Below the pieces are notes generated by a model. That model was not told the origin of the DNA, did no database searches, and was given only the letters and a program-made list of their open reading frames with translations. This document shows positions 26,547 through 36,651 of a stretch of 64,000 nt of DNA, one piece after another (the first letter of the stretch is position 1; each line of letters begins with the position of its first letter). Location: the NCBI RefSeq assembly GCF_028692895.1, contig NZ_JAQUWN010000014.1, positions 1 through 64,000 of the forward strand, in the 5' to 3' direction. The position numbers and the translations under genes were made by a program. Source of the DNA: Pseudodesulfovibrio sp. GTDB lineage: Bacteria > Desulfobacterota > Desulfovibrionia > Desulfovibrionales > Desulfovibrionaceae.

Positions 26547-27503
26547 CTAGTTGTTCACCTTGGCGAAGACCTCGATGAACGTCAGCCCGGCCGGTCCCAT
26601 GATAGTCACGAACAGGGCGGGCAAAATGAATCCCACCAGCGGGAGCAGGAGCTTGACCGGCAGCTTGGCCGCCAGCTCCTCGGCGCGCTGGGAGCGCTTG
26701 GTGCGCATGGCGTCGGAGTAGACCCGCAGGGTGCGGCCCACGCTGATGCCGAAGACGTCGGCCTGGACCAGCAGCGAGGTCAGGCTGGAAAGGTCGTCGA
26801 GCCCCACCCGCTCGGACAGGCCGCGCAGGGCGTCGGCCCGCGCCTTGCCCGCGCGCAGCTCCAGGGTCATGAGCTTGAGCTCCGAGCTGATGACCGGGCC
26901 GGAAAGGACCAGCTCGGTGCAGACGCGGTCGATGGCCTGGTCGAGCCCCATGCCGGACTCCACGCAGACGACCAGCAGGTCCAGGGCGTCGGGCAGTTCA
27001 TCGGCCACGCGCCTGCGCCGGGCCTCGACCTTGCGCCGCAGCCAGGCCTCCGGGGCGTAGGCCCCGAGCACGGCCAGGAACGCCGCGCCCAGGCAGGTCC
27101 AGAGCACGCTGAGCTCCAGCCCGCCGAAAAATCGCGCCGCCAGGAACCCGCCGCCCAGGAGCACGGCCAGGAAGACCTTGACCCCCTGGAACAGGACCGG
27201 GGCGTTGCGCGTGCGCAGCCCCGCCTGGATCAGGGCCAGCCGGTTCCTGTCGAGCTCGGCCGCGTCGCGGGGGCCGACCTTGGCCCCGATGCGCTCGAAA
27301 TGGGCGGTCAGCGCCCGGCCCAGCCCGGCCAGCGGGGCGAGCAGGGAGTCGCGGCGGCGCTGGGGACGGCCGGAGATGCGCTCCTTCAGCCGGGCGGCGG
27401 CGGAGGCGTTGCCCAGGTAGCCCATGAGCCCGCGCGCTGCCAGGAGCACCGAGACGAAGGCCAGGCACGCGGCGAAGAGCGGAAGGTAGTCGGAACCGGA
27501 CAT
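26547..27503 (-). CDS. tadC: TadC-like inner-membrane platform protein (T2SS F family)
   Basis: A 318-residue membrane protein with a type II secretion F domain (PDALDLLVVCVESGMGLDQAIDRV) between hydrophobic segments near residues 5-25, 100-130 and 270-310. It is half of the TadB/TadC platform that works with the CpaF ATPase to assemble Flp pili. It lies 10 bp after tadB. Length and organisation are normal. Confidence 0.92.
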   Translation of the reverse strand: MSGSDYLPLFAACLAFVSVLLAARGLMGYLGNASAAARLKERISGRPQRRRDSLLAPLAGLGRALTAHFERIGAKVGPRDAAELDRNRLALIQAGLRTRNAPVLFQGVKVFLAVLLGGGFLAARFFGGLELSVLWTCLGAAFLAVLGAYAPEAWLRRKVEARRRRVADELPDALDLLVVCVESGMGLDQAIDRVCTELVLSGPVISSELKLMTLELRAGKARADALRGLSERVGLDDLSSLTSLLVQADVFGISVGRTLRVYSDAMRTKRSQRAEELAAKLPVKLLLPLVGFILPALFVTIMGPAGLTFIEVFAKVNN

Positions 27504-27513
27504 GCGCGCCTCC

Positions 27514-28488
27514 CTAGACCTTGATGTTGACCATGCGGCGCATGCACCACATGCCGAAGCCCATGCCGATGACCGCGCCGTAGCTCATTTGCTGCCCCAG
27601 CTCCGTGGTCCACATCCGGCTCATGTAGCCGGGGTTGATGAGGTAGAGGATCAGCGTGACCACGAAGGGCAGGGCCGAGAGCAGCCAGGCCGAGAGGCGG
27701 CCCTCGGCCGAGAGCACGCGGACCTTGCCGAAGAGCACGAACCGCTCGCGCACCAGCCGGGCGATGTTCTCCACGATCTCGGCCAGGTTGCCGCCGGTCT
27801 CGCGCTGGATGTTCACGGACACGGCGAAGAACTTGAGGTCAGTGACGTCCACCCGGGTGAGCAGGTTGTTCAGGGCCCGGTCCACGTCCAGGCCGTAGTT
27901 GATTTCGTCGAGGGTCTTGCGGAACTCTCCGCCCACCGGATCGTCGAACTCCTCGGCCACCATGCGCATGGCCCCGCCGAAGGTGTGCCCTGCCTTGAGC
28001 GCGCGGCTCATCAGGTCCAGGACCTCGGGCAACTGGCGGTGGAAGGCGTCCATGCGGGCCCGCTTCTTCTGGTTCAGCCAGACGAAGGGCAGGTAGCCCG
28101 CCACGCCCGCCAGGAGCGCGCCCACCCACCACCGGCCCGAGAAGGCCAGCCCGCCGTAGAACCCGGCCATGCCGAGCACCCCGGAAAGGAGCAGGAAGGT
28201 CCCGGCCGTGCCCTTGGCCGCCGCCTGGCGGATGGTCAGGGAGAGGCGCGAGGCGAACCGGGCCCGCTCCAGGAGCCGGTTGAACCACGGGACCTGGCTC
28301 ATGGAGGACTGGGCCAGGAGCAGGTCGAGGGACGGGCTCTCCAGTTCGTGCAGGGCCAGGCGGCGCAACCGGCGGCCGACCCGCTCCCCGGCCTCCTCGC
28401 GCCGGGCCGTGAGCAGGGCCGCCACGCCCGAGGCCAGCAGAAAGGCGGAAACCACGCCCAGGACGACGATCAGCAGGGTCAGGCTCAT
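27514..28488 (-). CDS. tadB: TadB-like inner-membrane platform protein (T2SS F family)
   Basis: A 324-residue protein with N-terminal membrane segments and a T2SS F domain ([43 protein letters not shown]). Its start overlaps the end of the ATPase gene by 4 bp (ATGA), so translation is coupled. It partners TadC in the pilus assembly platform. Confidence 0.93.
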   Translation of the reverse strand: MSLTLLIVVLGVVSAFLLASGVAALLTARREEAGERVGRRLRRLALHELESPSLDLLLAQSSMSQVPWFNRLLERARFASRLSLTIRQAAAKGTAGTFLLLSGVLGMAGFYGGLAFSGRWWVGALLAGVAGYLPFVWLNQKKRARMDAFHRQLPEVLDLMSRALKAGHTFGGAMRMVAEEFDDPVGGEFRKTLDEINYGLDVDRALNNLLTRVDVTDLKFFAVSVNIQRETGGNLAEIVENIARLVRERFVLFGKVRVLSAEGRLSAWLLSALPFVVTLILYLINPGYMSRMWTTELGQQMSYGAVIGMGFGMWCMRRMVNIKV

Positions 28489-29873
28489 TGCCGCCCCCTC
28501 CCCGCCTGCCGGGCGGGCACGAACATCTCGGCCGGGAACGGGCGGCCCATGCGCTCCATCTTGGCCGCAAACTTGGGCCGGATGCCGCGCGCGGTGTGGT
28601 AGCCCTCAACCTTGCCGTCCCTGGTGACGCCGGTCTGCTCGTAGGCGAAGATCTCCTGCATGGTTATCATCTCGCCCTCCATGCCGGTGACCTCCTGGAT
28701 GGAGATGACCTTGCGCGCGCCGTCCACCAGGCGGGTGGCCTGGATGACCACGTCCACGGCGGACGAGATGTACCGCTTCATGGACAGGGGCGAGAGGTTG
28801 AGGCCCGCCATGGAGACCATGGTTTCGAGCCGCATCATGGCGTCGCGCGGGGAGTTGGCGTGAATGGTGGTCAGGGAGCCGTCGTGGCCGGTGTTCATGG
28901 CCTGGAGCATGTCCAGGGCCTCGGCCGCGCGGACCTCGCCCACGATGATCCGGTCCGGGCGCATCCGCAGGCAGTTCTTGACCAGCTCGCGCTGGTCGAT
29001 CTCGCCCTTGCCCTCGATGTTGGCCGGGCGGGTCTCCAGCCGGACCACGTGGTCCTGCTTGAGCTGGAGCTCGGCCGCGTCCTCGATGGTGACGATGCGC
29101 TCGTCCTCGGGGATGAACCGGGACAGGCAGTTGAGCAGCGTGGTCTTGCCCGAGCCCGTGCCGCCGGAGATGAGCACGTTGAGCCGCGACCTGACGATGC
29201 CGTCCAGCAGGTCGGCCATGGGCGGGGTCATGGCCCCGAAGCCGATGAGGTCGGCGACCTCCAGCGGGTCGCGGGAGAACTTGCGGATGGAGAGCGACGG
29301 GCCGTCGATGGCCAGGGGCGGGATGACCGCGTTGACGCGCGAGCCGTCCAGCAGCCGGGCGTCGCACAGGGGCTGGGACTCGTCGATGCGCCGCCCCACC
29401 AGGGAGACGATGCGGTCGATGATCTTGCGCAGGTGGTCGTCGTCGCGGAACCTGGCCGGGGTCAGCTCCAGCTTGCCCCGCCGCTCCACGTAGACCTGCT
29501 TGTAGCCGTTGACCAGGATGTCGTTGACCGTGGGGTCCTTGACGTAGGGCTCCAGCGGCCCCAGGCCGATGACCTCGTCCTGGATCTCGGTGAGCATCCG
29601 CTTGCGCTCGGCCAGGTTGAGCGGCGCGCTGCGGAACTCCTCCCAGAGCAGCCCCTCGGTGACCTTGGCGATCTCGGCGCGCATCTCGGTCTCGCTCAGG
29701 GTGTCGAGGAGCGAGAGGTCGATCATGTCGATGAGCCGGTCGTGGATGCGGGTCTTGATCTCGAAATAGTGGTCGGTCCGGTCGCCGGGCGCGTCCTTGG
29801 CGTCCCTGCCCCGCGCCGGGGCGGCGGGACGGGCCTTGGCGGCGTTGCGGTTGAGGCGTGCGGCGATGCTCAT
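28485..29873 (-). CDS. cpaF: Flp pilus assembly ATPase (CpaF/TadA)
   Basis: A 462-residue secretion ATPase. Walker [20 protein letters not shown] is near residue 240; the Asp box ([13 protein letters not shown]), Walker B ([19 protein letters not shown]) and His box ([15 protein letters not shown]) follow in order. It powers Flp pilin polymerisation at the inner membrane. The start overlaps the preceding cpaE stop by 4 bp. All catalytic motifs are intact. Confidence 0.96.
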   Translation of the reverse strand: MSIAARLNRNAAKARPAAPARGRDAKDAPGDRTDHYFEIKTRIHDRLIDMIDLSLLDTLSETEMRAEIAKVTEGLLWEEFRSAPLNLAERKRMLTEIQDEVIGLGPLEPYVKDPTVNDILVNGYKQVYVERRGKLELTPARFRDDDHLRKIIDRIVSLVGRRIDESQPLCDARLLDGSRVNAVIPPLAIDGPSLSIRKFSRDPLEVADLIGFGAMTPPMADLLDGIVRSRLNVLISGGTGSGKTTLLNCLSRFIPEDERIVTIEDAAELQLKQDHVVRLETRPANIEGKGEIDQRELVKNCLRMRPDRIIVGEVRAAEALDMLQAMNTGHDGSLTTIHANSPRDAMMRLETMVSMAGLNLSPLSMKRYISSAVDVVIQATRLVDGARKVISIQEVTGMEGEMITMQEIFAYEQTGVTRDGKVEGYHTARGIRPKFAAKMERMGRPFPAEMFVPARQAGRGRQ

Positions 29874-31060
29874 GACGCGGCCTCCGCGAGACCCGCTTCA
29901 GGGCCGGCCTTGGCCTTGCGGCCGAAGAGCCCGGCGAAGGGCAGGCGGATGCCCTTGCGCGCCTTCTCCCGCTTGGGCGCCAGGGCGCGGGCCAGGCGGG
30001 CCACGGCGCGGCTGGCCGGGGACTTGGGAAAGGCCTGGATCAGCGGCACGCCCTGGTTCAGGGCGGAGAGCGCGGCCGGGCCGTCCTCGGGCACGGACAG
30101 GAAGACGCCCTTGTTCAGGACCTCGGCCGCCTCCTCCACGGTGATGGACCCGTCGCGGGTGACACGGTTGGCCACGAGGCGCAACCGGCGCCCGGCGTCC
30201 GGGGCCTGGCCGCGCAGCCCTTCCAGCAGCCGGGCCGTGCGGGCCAGGCAGGGCAGGGTCAACTGGGTCACGGCGAAGATGTGGTCGGCCTGCTCCACCT
30301 CGCGCGGCAGCTCACCGTCGTCGGGCCAGGCCGTGTCCACGATGACGCACTCGAAGCACTGGCGCAACTGCTCCAGGATGAGGTGCAGGGACTGCGGGTC
30401 GGGCCGGTCCGGGCCGGGGGGCGCGGGCAGGACGCGCAGGCCCGAGGGATGGGTGGCCACCACGCTCTTGAGGTAGGTGGCGTCGAGCCGGGTGATGTCC
30501 TCGGTCAGGTGGCCCCAGTGGTATTCGTGCTTGAGGTCCAGGAAATACGGCGCCTCGCCCGCCGGGCGGCGCAGGTCCACCAGGATGGCCGAGCCGGGCG
30601 CCTGCCGCTCCACGGCCCAGGCCAGGCTCGTGGCCAGGGTGGTGACGCCCAGGCCGGGCTTGGCCCCGAACAGGGTGACCAGCCGCCCGCGCTCGCCGTC
30701 GGGCTCGCTCAGGCTCCGGCGCATGGCCGTGCGCATGATCGCGCCACGGAAGTCCTCCTCGCTGACCGGGTAGCGCAGGAACTCGCGGATGCCGCTGCGC
30801 ATCCCCCGGATGAGCACGTCCGCGTCCGCGTCCCGTCCGGCCAGGTAGACATCCTCGGCCTGGCCGGTCTCCAGGGCGTGGATGATCTGCGGCATGTCCT
30901 CGTCCACGTTGGGGCCGGGCTCGTAGATGAGCACGCCCATCTCGTCGGCGTCGTCATCGAGCAGGCGGACCATGGGGCTCGCGCCGATGATGGACTCCAG
31001 CCTGCGGCGCTCCCCGCTGTCGATGAGCGCCAGGGTCACGGGTATGATTCGATTGTTCAC
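29870..31060 (-). CDS. cpaE: Flp pilus localisation protein CpaE/TadZ (ParA-like)
   Basis: A 396-residue protein with an N-terminal receiver-like domain (residues 5-125) and a ParA/MinD-type ATPase with the deviant P-loop [19 protein letters not shown] near residue 150. The receiver part lacks clear acidic phosphorylation residues, as is usual for CpaE/TadZ. These proteins place the pilus machine at the pole. It lies between the small lipoprotein gene and cpaF in the Tad operon. Confidence 0.9.
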   Translation of the reverse strand: MNNRIIPVTLALIDSGERRRLESIIGASPMVRLLDDDADEMGVLIYEPGPNVDEDMPQIIHALETGQAEDVYLAGRDADADVLIRGMRSGIREFLRYPVSEEDFRGAIMRTAMRRSLSEPDGERGRLVTLFGAKPGLGVTTLATSLAWAVERQAPGSAILVDLRRPAGEAPYFLDLKHEYHWGHLTEDITRLDATYLKSVVATHPSGLRVLPAPPGPDRPDPQSLHLILEQLRQCFECVIVDTAWPDDGELPREVEQADHIFAVTQLTLPCLARTARLLEGLRGQAPDAGRRLRLVANRVTRDGSITVEEAAEVLNKGVFLSVPEDGPAALSALNQGVPLIQAFPKSPASRAVARLARALAPKREKARKGIRLPFAGLFGRKAKAGPEAGLAEAAS

Positions 31061-31133
31061 GGTTCCCCCTTTTTCCTCACGTCCTGGCCAGCCGGACGGC
31101 GCGCCCTTTCCCCTGTCGCGCCCGGCCGTCCCG

Positions 31134-31409
31134 CTACTTGCCGATGACGATCTCCGAAATGGACATGCCGTCGTTCGGCTTGGACTGCGGCCCTTCCTGG
31201 TACTTCCTGGCCACGGCGGCGGCGTAGCGGCCGTCCTTGAAGGCCACGGGCGCGTCCGACGGCGGGGCCGGGTCCGCGATCTGCTGGCTCACGGCCAGCC
31301 GGACCGAGCTGCCGAAGGCGGGCGTGGTCGGCTCCCGCTCGACCATGGCCCCGCAACCGGCCTGGAACATGATGCCGAAGATGGCGAGATAGATGAAAAT
31401 GTTCTGCAT
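31134..31409 (-). CDS. Small Tad-locus lipoprotein
   Basis: A 91-residue lipoprotein with signal MQNIFIYLAIFGIMF and lipobox FQAGC. The rest contains FGSSVRLAVSQQIADPAPP and RYAAAVARKYQEG, which recall the short C-terminal part of CpaD-type pilus proteins. It lies 12 bp after the secretin gene, behind GAGGATC. A pilotin or outer-membrane accessory role for the secretin is plausible from its place in the operon. Confidence 0.7.
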   Translation of the reverse strand: MQNIFIYLAIFGIMFQAGCGAMVEREPTTPAFGSSVRLAVSQQIADPAPPSDAPVAFKDGRYAAAVARKYQEGPQSKPNDGMSISEIVIGK

Positions 31410-31421
31410 GACGATCCTCCT

Positions 31422-32864
31422 CTACTTGGGCCAGGTGTGGCCGAATTCGCCGTCGAAGCCCGATTCGGGCCGGACCACGGTGCCGGGCGCGGCCTTGTCG
31501 TCCGGCGCCTGCCCCACCGGGGAGGCCCCGGGCTTGTCCTTCTTTCCTTCCAGCAGGCCGAGCATGTAGAACTCGAAGTCGTCGGCCTCCTTGAACCCGT
31601 CTGTGGGCAGGGTCTGCCTGGCCAGGTCCATGGGCTTGGCCAGGTGGGCGGTGACGATGATGACCAGTTCGGTCTTGTTGCGCTCGAAGTCCTGGCTGCG
31701 GAACAGGGTCCCCAGCACCGGCACGTCGCCCAGGACCGGGAAGCGGTTGGAGTTCTCCTTGAGCTGGTCGCTGATGAGCCCGGCGATGGCGAAGGACTGG
31801 CCGTCGGCCAGGTCGATGGTGGTGGACGCCTTGCGCGTGGTGATGGCCGGAATCTCGTAGCCGTCGAAACTGACCTGGCGCGAGTAGTCCAGGTCCGAGA
31901 CCTCGGGCGAGACGCGCAGGTTGATGAGCCCGGCCGAGAGCACCGTGGGCGTGAACTTGAGCCCGATGCCGAAGGGCTTGAACTCCACCGCCACCTGGCC
32001 CAGGGCCTGGGGGATGGGGATGGGCACCTCGCCGCCCACCAGGAAGTCGGCGGACTCGCCGGAGACGCAGGTCAGGTTGGGCTCGGCCAGGGTGCGGATC
32101 AGCCCGTTGGCCTTCAGCGCGTCGAACAGGCCGGAGATGGAGGTGGACCCGCTGCTGTACTGGACCACGCCGTTGATCTTGTCGGTCAGTTCGACCAGGG
32201 TGCCTGCGGCATTCAGGGAGCTCAAGTTGTTCAGGAAGGAATAGAAGGTGAAGTTGGAGATGGTTCCGAACAGGTTGATGCCCATGCGCTTCATGGCCGT
32301 GCGGGTCATCTCGGCCACGCGGACCTCCAGCATGACCTGCTGGACGCCGTCCACGCGCAGGAGGTTGACCACCTTGTCAGGAGCCTCGGCCTCGGCCAGG
32401 GCCAGGATGGAGGTCAGGTTGCCGGTGTTGTTGACCGAGCCGGACAGGGTGATGGACTGGCCGGAGGACAGGACCTTCACGCCGGTCTCGTCCGGGAAAA
32501 TCTCGTGGATCATGCGCTTGAGGCGCGTCACGTCCGGGGTGACGACCAGGTCGTAGACGTTGAGCACCCGCTCGCCGGTCCACAGGGTCAGGGTGGCGGT
32601 GCCCATCTTGCGCCCGGTGATGTAGACCTGGCGGGGCGAGAGGATGATGATGGACGCGGCCTCCTCGGTGGACAGGGAGACGCGGCTCACCAGCTCGGCG
32701 GTGTTCAGGATGGTGGACTTTCCGGCCACGATGCGGATCACGCCGGGGGCCTCGGTGTCCAGGACCTCGACCGCGGCCGGGGCCGGGGAGGCGGCGGCGA
32801 GGCAGATCAGGCAGGCCAGGGCCAGGGCGGCCGACAGGTGTGTTGCGGTGCGCGAATCAGTCAT
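31422..32864 (-). CDS. cpaC: Flp pilus secretin (CpaC/RcpA)
   Basis: A 480-residue outer-membrane secretin. A signal peptide (ALALACLICLAAASPAPA) is followed by a pilus-secretin N domain (VIRIVAGKSTILNT...VSRVSLSTEEAASI), a BON-like region near 115-165, and the secretin domain (VMLEVRVAEMTRTAMKRMG, VPIPIPQALGQVAVEFKPFG, PVLGDVPVLGTLFRSQDF). It forms the pore for Flp pili. The C-terminal tail after KPM is longer than the beta-domain needs. It sits 9 bp after cpaB. Confidence 0.94.
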   Translation of the reverse strand: MTDSRTATHLSAALALACLICLAAASPAPAAVEVLDTEAPGVIRIVAGKSTILNTAELVSRVSLSTEEAASIIILSPRQVYITGRKMGTATLTLWTGERVLNVYDLVVTPDVTRLKRMIHEIFPDETGVKVLSSGQSITLSGSVNNTGNLTSILALAEAEAPDKVVNLLRVDGVQQVMLEVRVAEMTRTAMKRMGINLFGTISNFTFYSFLNNLSSLNAAGTLVELTDKINGVVQYSSGSTSISGLFDALKANGLIRTLAEPNLTCVSGESADFLVGGEVPIPIPQALGQVAVEFKPFGIGLKFTPTVLSAGLINLRVSPEVSDLDYSRQVSFDGYEIPAITTRKASTTIDLADGQSFAIAGLISDQLKENSNRFPVLGDVPVLGTLFRSQDFERNKTELVIIVTAHLAKPMDLARQTLPTDGFKEADDFEFYMLGLLEGKKDKPGASPVGQAPDDKAAPGTVVRPESGFDGEFGHTWPK

Positions 32865-32873
32865 GTCCGTCTC

Positions 32874-33689
32874 CTAGAAGGTCATCTGCTGGCTGCTGCC
32901 GCCGGTGATGACCTCGACCGTGACCTTGGGCCTGGGGGCCGGTCGCGGCTTCGGCTTGGGCTTGAGGGCGGCCAGGGCCGAGGGCACGGTGGCCCCGGTG
33001 GTCAGCACGGTCTCGGCGTCCTGCTCGTTGCGCAGGGCGAAGTGCAGGGTGCCGCGCGTGGCGGCCAGGGCCAGACGCTCGCTCTCCTCCGGGGTCAGCT
33101 CCAGGGTGTAGACGTCCACGGGCGCGGTCTTGCCTTCGCCGTTCGGGGTCAGTTCGGAGCCGGTGGCCAGGACCTTGACCCGCTCCAGCACGAGCTTGGC
33201 CACGGGCTTGTCCTCCTTGCCCACGGTCAGGGAGACGAGGACGTCCACCCGGTCGCCCGGCCGGACGAAACCGGCCAGCCCCATGACGGCGTTGCCCTTG
33301 ACGGCCATGGCCCGCTTGCCCGGCTCGATGAGCGCGGAAACCCCGCCGCCCATGACGGACTTGTCGGCCAGCTTGCGGGCGGTGACGGCCTCGTTGACGC
33401 CCACGGCCACGTTCAGGACCCGGCCTTCCACGGCCGCCACTTCGGCAAAGGCGTCCGGCGGCCGGGAGTCGGTGGTGAAGGGCCGCACCAGGAGCATCCC
33501 GGCCGTCAGCTTGGTTCCGAGCGGGATGTCGGCCTTGGCCACGACCACGGGCGCGGTCCTGGCCGACGCCTGGCCCGCCGGATGCTGGCGCTTCACGGCG
33601 GAGGTCCACCGGAACATGACCACTCCGGCCGCCAGGGCCAGGACCAGGGCCACGGAAATCTGGACCATTGCGCGCGACGACTTGCTCAT
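32874..33689 (-). CDS. cpaB: Flp pilus assembly protein CpaB (SAF domain)
   Basis: A 271-residue protein with one N-terminal membrane anchor (VQISVALVLALAAGVVMF), a SAF domain at about 45-110 (VVVAKADIPLGTKLTAGML) and the CpaB/RcpC domain with FVRPGDRVDVLVSLTV. It is periplasmic and supports the secretin. It lies 9 bp after cpaA in the operon. Motifs and length are typical. Confidence 0.93.
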   Translation of the reverse strand: MSKSSRAMVQISVALVLALAAGVVMFRWTSAVKRQHPAGQASARTAPVVVAKADIPLGTKLTAGMLLVRPFTTDSRPPDAFAEVAAVEGRVLNVAVGVNEAVTARKLADKSVMGGGVSALIEPGKRAMAVKGNAVMGLAGFVRPGDRVDVLVSLTVGKEDKPVAKLVLERVKVLATGSELTPNGEGKTAPVDVYTLELTPEESERLALAATRGTLHFALRNEQDAETVLTTGATVPSALAALKPKPKPRPAPRPKVTVEVITGGSSQQMTF

Positions 33690-33698
33690 GGCTCCCCC

Positions 33699-34241
33699 CT
33701 ACTGCGCCAGGACCGAGCCGGTCCGGACGAGGTTCAGGCCCACGGCGGCCACGGTGCCCGCCGCGATGGCCACGCCGTAGCACAGGCGCGGCAGGGCGGC
33801 GGAGGCGGACGGCGCGTAGTTGAAACGGCGCGTGGCCATGAAGCCGTAGAACGCGCCCTTCAGGTTCAGCAGGACCTGCCGGGCCGCCGCGCGGTGGAAG
33901 GCGAGAACGCCCAGGGCGTAGACCCCGCCCGCCAGGCAGGTGAAGAGGAAGGCGGCCAGGATGGTGGACGCGCCGACCCATGCGCCGACACCGGCCATGA
34001 GCTTGACGTCGCCCGCGCCCATGACGCCCAGAAGGAAGGGCAGGAGCATGGCCGCCAGCCCCAGGCCGAACCCGGCCGCGCTGAAGCCCAGGCCGCCCGG
34101 CCCGCCGACCACGGCGTGGAAGACGAACCCGGAGAGCATGAGCGGAAAAGTGAGCCAGTTGTGGATGCGCCGGGCGCGCAGGTCCGTGACCACGGCGGTC
34201 AGGAGCGCGGACGCAAGGATGGCGGCGATGATGAAATTCAT
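33699..34241 (-). CDS. cpaA: Flp prepilin peptidase (CpaA/TadV)
   Basis: A 180-residue A24-family aspartic peptidase with about five membrane helices. Catalytic Asps are visible in VVTDLRARRIHNWL and in the GxGD motif GVMGAGDVKLMAGVGAW. It should cleave the Flp pilin and the TadE-like pseudopilins before the hydrophobic helix. The start at 34241 follows GGGGAGGAACC; the longer open frame upstream runs into a hairpin and is rejected. Confidence 0.93.
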   Translation of the reverse strand: MNFIIAAILASALLTAVVTDLRARRIHNWLTFPLMLSGFVFHAVVGGPGGLGFSAAGFGLGLAAMLLPFLLGVMGAGDVKLMAGVGAWVGASTILAAFLFTCLAGGVYALGVLAFHRAAARQVLLNLKGAFYGFMATRRFNYAPSASAALPRLCYGVAIAAGTVAAVGLNLVRTGSVLAQ

Positions 34242-34301
34242 GGTTCCTCCCCCTGCCAGACGCCGACTCGGCCTCCGTCCCTCGTTTCCCCCCGAAAGAC
34301 G

Positions 34302-34341
34302 GAACCGGGGCTGGCGGGCTGCTTCCCGCAAGCCCCGGTTC
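34302..34341 (-). terminator. Large hairpin between flp and cpaA (attenuator/stabiliser)
   Basis: Outer arms GAACCGGGGCT (34302-34312) and AGCCCCGGTTC (34331-34341), inner arms GCGGG and CCCGC. It lies 41 bp past the pilin stop. On the minus strand it lacks a clean T tract (CGTCTTTC), so partial termination or 3' protection of the pilin mRNA is likely. Confidence 0.65.
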
Positions 34342-34381
34342 GGCTGCTCTGGCTGCTTCCGTTAAACGGAAAGTTTTTGAC

Positions 34382-34546
34382 CTAGATGGTCATGTCGGCC
34401 TGCAGGTCGGTGAAGACGGTGTTCACCTGGTTGCCCAGCAGGGTGACGGCGCCGGCGATGACGCCCGCGATCAGGGCGGCGATCAGGCCGTATTCCAGAG
34501 CGGTCGCGCCTTCCTCGTTACGAATGAGGTTCATCAGCTTGGTCAT
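34382..34546 (-). CDS. flp: Flp-family type IVb pilin
   Basis: A 54-residue prepilin. The start at 34546 follows AAGGAGAAGTATC. The processing site is G/ATALEY in NEEGATALEYGLIAAL, with the conserved Glu-Tyr of Flp pilins, followed by a hydrophobic helix with AALIAGVIAGAV. It is the main structural subunit, first in the Tad operon and transcribed from a sigma-54-type promoter about 75 bp upstream. The hairpin after the gene would let pilin be made in excess of the assembly proteins. Confidence 0.96.
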   Translation of the reverse strand: MTKLMNLIRNEEGATALEYGLIAALIAGVIAGAVTLLGNQVNTVFTDLQADMTI

Positions 34547-34622
34547 GATACTTCTCCTTGAAAACGGTTTCGTTTTTACTTGCGGTTTGAACTGTCCCCG
34601 CATCAGCCACGACCCGGATAAA

Positions 34623-34637
34623 GCAACCGGTGTGCCA
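34623..34637 (-). promoter_or_regulatory. Sigma-54 promoter of the Flp pilus operon
   Basis: On the minus strand: TGGCAC-N5-TTGCT, matching the -24/-12 consensus with correct spacing. It lies about 75 bp before the pilin start. Transcription needs an enhancer-binding activator; one is encoded directly upstream at 35087-36469. An AT-rich tract with TTGTTACAA lies just upstream. Confidence 0.85.
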
Positions 34638-35086
34638 CCGAGGATCGGCACGTTCATATTTACTTGTAACAAATTGTAATAACTTGACTAAAAAAATATC
34701 CATGTCCATCGGCGCTCGTAACGCGGCCTTTTGCGAACAGAAGAATACATTTTTCGTGGAGTTGTTGCAGCGGCCAGACTTCCGCATCAAGCCACACAAC
34801 TCCTTTTAAATTGGCATGTTACCACAGCAGTCCACCAATAATGGAGTCTCGGAATATATGCCCGGCCAGGCCGCCCGCCACGCGGGATGGGAAGCGCCGA
34901 AGGCCCGCCTCGATACGCTGTTATCCTTTGATTACGCTATGTTGACGATATCACGCCAATGGATCGGGAAGAGCGGCCGCCACTCCACGTTTCCTGGGAA
35001 ACCGGGGTGGGAGCGGGCATTGCGAAGGCGAAAGGAGGAGTCGGGAGCGGGAAATGGACGGGGACCCGGCGGCCGGGTCCATATAC
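34638..35086. other. Intergenic region between flp promoter and activator gene
   Basis: The 34638-34830 part is AT-rich and is probably the upstream activating region of the flp promoter. No open frame with a ribosome site was recognised. At 35062-35080 the inverted arms GGACCCGGC/GCCGGGTCC lie just after the stop of the activator gene and may terminate it. Confidence 0.4.
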
Positions 35087-36469
35087 CTATTTGAAGGTCG
35101 TGGGGTCGATGCCGTGCTTCTGGAGCTTGTTCCAGAGATTCTTGGCCGAAATGCCCAGGGTGTCGGCGGCCTCGGTCTGGACGCCGTCCGCCGCGCGCAG
35201 GGCGTTGGCGATGAGGGTGCGCTCGTACTCGCGCAGGGCGTCCTTGAGGGGCAGGCCCGCGCCGGGCAGGGCCAGGGCGTCGCTGGCCGTGGCCGACTGC
35301 CGCTTGGAAAAGGCCTGGTCCACGTCCTTTTCCGTGATGACCGGCCCGGCGCAGAAGATGGCGGCGCGCTCCACCGCGTTGGCCAGTTGGCGGACGTTGC
35401 CCGGCCAGTCGTAGTTGAAGAAGGCCTGCATGGCCCCGGACGAGACCGAGGCGATGTCCGTGCCCATGCGCCGGTTGGCCCGGTCCAGAAAGAACGCGGC
35501 CAGCTCGGGCAGGTCGCTCTTGCGCTCCCGAAGCGGCGGCAGGACGAGGGTGGCCACGTTGAGCCGGTAATAGAGGTCGCTGCGGAACGCGCCCTCCTCC
35601 ACCCGTTTCTCCAGCTCCTGGTTGGTGGCCGCGATGATGCGCACGTCGTAGAGTACGGGCTTGGTCCCGCCCAGGCGCTCGGCCTGTTTCTGCTCCACGG
35701 CGCGCAGGAGCTTGGGCTGGAGGTTCAGCGGCATGTCGCCGATCTCGTCCAGAAGCAGGGAGCCGCCCTTGGCCTGCTCGAACTTGCCCGCCCGGGCGGC
35801 GGCCGCGCCGGTGAAGGCCCCCTTCTCGTGGCCGAACAGCTCGCTTTCGATGAGGTTTTCCGGAATGGCGGCGCAGTTGATCTTGACGAAGGGGCCGGAG
35901 GCCCGGGCGCTCAGGGCGTGGATGGTGTCCGAGACCAGCTCCTTGCCCGTGCCGGTCTCGCCCATGACCAGGACGTCCGCGTTGAGCTCGGCCACGCGGG
36001 CGATGCGCTCCTTGAGCGCCCCCATGGCCGGGGACTGGCCGATGATGTTGTCCAGCGGGCTGGCGCCGCCCCGGCGTTTCAGCTCGGCCAGTTCGGACTG
36101 GAGCCGCCGTTTTTCCAGGGCGCGGCGGACCACCACCTCCATCTCGCTCAGGGAAAAGGGCTTGGTGAAATAGTCGTAGGCTCCCTTCTGCATGGCCCGG
36201 ACCCCGGAGTCCTTGGAGGCGTAGCCGGTCATGACGATGACGTCCACGCCCGGCGCGGCCTCGGCCAGATGGGCCAGGGCGTCCAGGCCGGACATGCCCG
36301 GCAGCTTGATGTCGTGCAGGATGAGGTCGAACCGGCCGGATGCGGCCTTGCGGATGCCCTCCTCGGCCGAGGACGCGGCCTCCACGCCGTATCCCTTGTC
36401 GATGAGCGCCTCCACCAGCATGCCCTGAAAGGCCCGGTCGTCGTCCACCACCAGTATCCGCTCCGCCAT
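35087..36469 (-). CDS. NtrC-family sigma-54 response regulator, likely Tad pilus activator
   Basis: A 460-residue protein starting at 36469 behind AAGGAGGCGGCC. Receiver domain: residues 3-115 with phospho-acceptor in LILHDIKLPGMSG. AAA+ domain: about 140-375 with Walker A GETGTGKELV, the sigma-54 contact loop GAFTGA, and Walker B GSLLLDEIGDM. A Fis-type helix-turn-helix ends the protein (TEAADTLGISAKNLWNKLQKHG). No sensor kinase gene is beside it. It lies between two pilus operons that both start with -24/-12 promoters, so it is the natural candidate to drive both. Confidence 0.93.
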   Translation of the reverse strand: MAERILVVDDDRAFQGMLVEALIDKGYGVEAASSAEEGIRKAASGRFDLILHDIKLPGMSGLDALAHLAEAAPGVDVIVMTGYASKDSGVRAMQKGAYDYFTKPFSLSEMEVVVRRALEKRRLQSELAELKRRGGASPLDNIIGQSPAMGALKERIARVAELNADVLVMGETGTGKELVSDTIHALSARASGPFVKINCAAIPENLIESELFGHEKGAFTGAAAARAGKFEQAKGGSLLLDEIGDMPLNLQPKLLRAVEQKQAERLGGTKPVLYDVRIIAATNQELEKRVEEGAFRSDLYYRLNVATLVLPPLRERKSDLPELAAFFLDRANRRMGTDIASVSSGAMQAFFNYDWPGNVRQLANAVERAAIFCAGPVITEKDVDQAFSKRQSATASDALALPGAGLPLKDALREYERTLIANALRAADGVQTEAADTLGISAKNLWNKLQKHGIDPTTFK

Positions 36470-36651
36470 GGCCGCCTCCTTGTGCTCCACGCTTCGTGGT
36501 CACCCTACCCCCAGCCCCGACAAAACTCCACATAAAATAGACAACTGTTCTCGATTACATTTCATTCGTCCTATTTTAATAATCTATATCTTACTATATT
36601 ATCCTGAGAATTCAAGATGTTCCGATTCAGTAAAAACATCTGTTCATAGAG

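Noticed and set aside
30927..34385. 1152-codon open frame on the plus strand across the Tad operon
   Set aside because: It is antisense to well-supported cpaE, cpaC, cpaB and cpaA genes. Its Gly/His/Asp/Val-rich content is the usual product of reading GC-rich genes backwards.
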